A DNA stretch of 64,000 nucleotides from contig NZ_FRBW01000001.1 in assembly GCF_900142725.1 (NCBI RefSeq), positions 806,001-870,000 on the forward strand, written 5' to 3'. Of the stretch, positions 62,955-64,000 are shown in pieces. Numbering within the stretch: position 1 is the first letter of the stretch; the number at the start of each line of letters is the position of its first letter. This DNA is from Roseibium suaedae (GTDB taxonomy: Bacteria; Pseudomonadota; Alphaproteobacteria; Rhizobiales; Stappiaceae). The position numbers and the translations under genes were made by a program. Below the pieces are notes generated by a model that saw nothing but the letters and a program-made list of their open reading frames with translations, made no database searches and was not told where the DNA came from.

Positions 62955-62969
62955 TGAGATAATTACTCA
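62955..62969. promoter_or_regulatory. Iron-responsive operator (TGA-N9-TCA)
   Basis: TGA-GATAATTAC-TCA matches the RirA/IRO box pattern of Hyphomicrobiales and lies about 70 bases before the siderophore-receptor start, next to TTGACC at 62941. The regulator represses when iron is plentiful. Confidence 0.5.
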
Positions 62970-63038
62970 GCTTTAACAGGGCAACGGCATCGCGCGGGAA
63001 GCTGCCGTTCAAGTGACTTAAGCAGGGGTAGCTACTCA

Positions 63039-64000
63039 ATGACCGACCAGATCCGACCGGCCCACGGGGCCGGCGCAAGCCGTGCTGTGATTTTTCAAAA
63101 ATATGCCGGCCTTTGCGCCGTTCTCCTGTCCGGAACCGTGCTTTCAACCGGGTTGCCTGGAAAGGCATTCGCCCAGGAAACCACGGTTCTGGAAGAGATC
63201 GCCGTGTCGAATGGCGGTCAGGATCCGCTGGGCGGCGGGGATGGCTATGTTGCTCCGACCACAACCACGGGCTCCAAGACAGCAACCGACATCAAGGACA
63301 TTCCGCAGTCTGTCTCCGTCGTGACCCGCAAGCAGATCGACGACCGGCAGCCCGCGCAGCTTGAGGATGTGCTGGCCTATACGCCGGGCGTCGCCACGTC
63401 CATCTGGGGCACGGATGACCGGTTCGACCAGTTCCTTATCCGCGGTTTCGATATCGGCACCTCCGGTATTTTCCGTGATGGTCTCAGCCAGAAAGTCATC
63501 AACTTTTCCAGCTTCAAGGTCGAGCCCTATGGCGCCGAGCGCGTGGAAGTGCTCAAGGGCCCGGGCGGTGTGCTTTACGGAGAGAATGACGCCGGTGGTC
63601 TGGTCAATGTGATCACCAAGCGTCCGGTGTTCGATCCGCTTTATGCCGGCTTCCTGAGCTACGGTTCCTTCGACACATTCGAAGCCGGGGCGGATGTTGG
63701 GGGAGCTTTGAATGCAGAGCGCACCATGGCATTCCGTCTGACAGGTCTTGTGCGTCAGGGCTCCACCGAAGTGGACGGTGCGGAAAACGACCGTTACTTC
63801 ATCGCGCCGAGCTTCACCTGGAAGCCGAATGATCAGACCAGCCTGACGATCCTCACGCATTATCAGTCCGACAAGCTGACGCCGAACTCCTTCCTGCCGG
63901 TGGCAGGTCTCAGCTATGATGCCTCGCTCGGCAGCCTGCCGGACAGCTTCATCTTCAGCCAGTCGGACTTCAACAAATTCGATACGGAGAACGGTGCCGT
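63039..64000 (+). CDS. TonB-dependent siderophore receptor (N-terminal part)
   Basis: The gene continues past the window end; 320 codons are visible. A long signal peptide (cleavage near KAFAQ) is followed by a TonB-box-like EEIAVS, a TonB plug domain (TKTATDIKDIPQSVSVVTRKQI-like text, then RGFDIGTSGIFRDGL and the VLYGENDAGGLVNVITKRP motif) and early barrel strands. Such outer-membrane proteins import ferric siderophores with TonB energy. The ATG has GGGGT upstream. An iron operator lies before it. Confidence 0.92.
   Translation, partial: MTDQIRPAHGAGASRAVIFQKYAGLCAVLLSGTVLSTGLPGKAFAQETTVLEEIAVSNGGQDPLGGGDGYVAPTTTTGSKTATDIKDIPQSVSVVTRKQIDDRQPAQLEDVLAYTPGVATSIWGTDDRFDQFLIRGFDIGTSGIFRDGLSQKVINFSSFKVEPYGAERVEVLKGPGGVLYGENDAGGLVNVITKRPVFDPLYAGFLSYGSFDTFEAGADVGGALNAERTMAFRLTGLVRQGSTEVDGAENDRYFIAPSFTWKPNDQTSLTILTHYQSDKLTPNSFLPVAGLSYDASLGSLPDSFIFSQSDFNKFDTENGA

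Overview
The window is high-GC DNA with alphaproteobacterial gene content and gene order. The markers are GcrA with CtrA-type TTAA-N7-TTAA sites, a Hyphomicrobiales-type DnaA, TIGR02301, DUF1499 and DUF3095 proteins, BtaA/BtaB betaine-lipid enzymes, an iron-responsive operator of the TGA-N9-TCA type and an HDAC-xseB-dxs-tlyA neighbourhood. From memory this looks most like Stappiaceae (Pannonibacter, Roseibium, Stappia) or a close relative; no search was run. Most of the window is ordinary chromosome. No rRNA, tRNA, insertion sequence, prophage or CRISPR array was seen.

Layout. 1-6.3 kb: end of btaA, then btaB, a LysE-type exporter, several small unknown genes, NUDIX and SRAP proteins and a methyltransferase. 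6.3-8.5 kb: dnaA with a long AT-rich upstream region. 8.5-15.9 kb: FAD-linked oxidase, fabI, phosphatase, DUF3095, aroC and a dienelactone hydrolase. 15.9-22.3 kb: a TAXI-TRAP transporter, a Bcr-type efflux pump and an HTH-RibB-RibX fusion. 22.5-32.9 kb (minus strand): RNA methyltransferases, a copper-delivery cluster (SCO, PCuAC, a Cys/His-rich secreted protein, a small membrane protein), an MFS carrier, dxs, a LuxR-type regulator, xseB and an HDAC-like protein. 33-40 kb: an orphan Tdi1-type immunity gene, sua5, an acyl-CoA dehydrogenase/isomerase/SDR operon, then an AT-rich patch of immunity-like genes. 40-46.6 kb: a DnaJ-class chaperone, pdxH, corA and small genes. 46.7-54.6 kb: the complete phoR-pstSCAB-phoU-phoB phosphate system with Pho-box-like repeats. 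55-59 kb: gcrA, then argD-argF-hslO behind a possible arginine-rich leader peptide. 59-64 kb: a hydrolase, a solute-binding protein, a GT2 glycosyltransferase with an altered TED motif, and the start of a TonB-dependent siderophore receptor.

Links between genes. Phosphate starvation joins the two ends of the window: the pst/pho block senses and imports phosphate, and BtaAB makes phosphorus-free betaine lipid in the same condition in other alphaproteobacteria. Cell-cycle control is represented by dnaA and gcrA. The most unusual parts are the orphan immunity patch at 38.5-39.9 kb, the argD leader, the HTH-RibBX fusion, an orphan plus-strand terminator between dxs and the LuxR gene, and the TEY glycosyltransferase.
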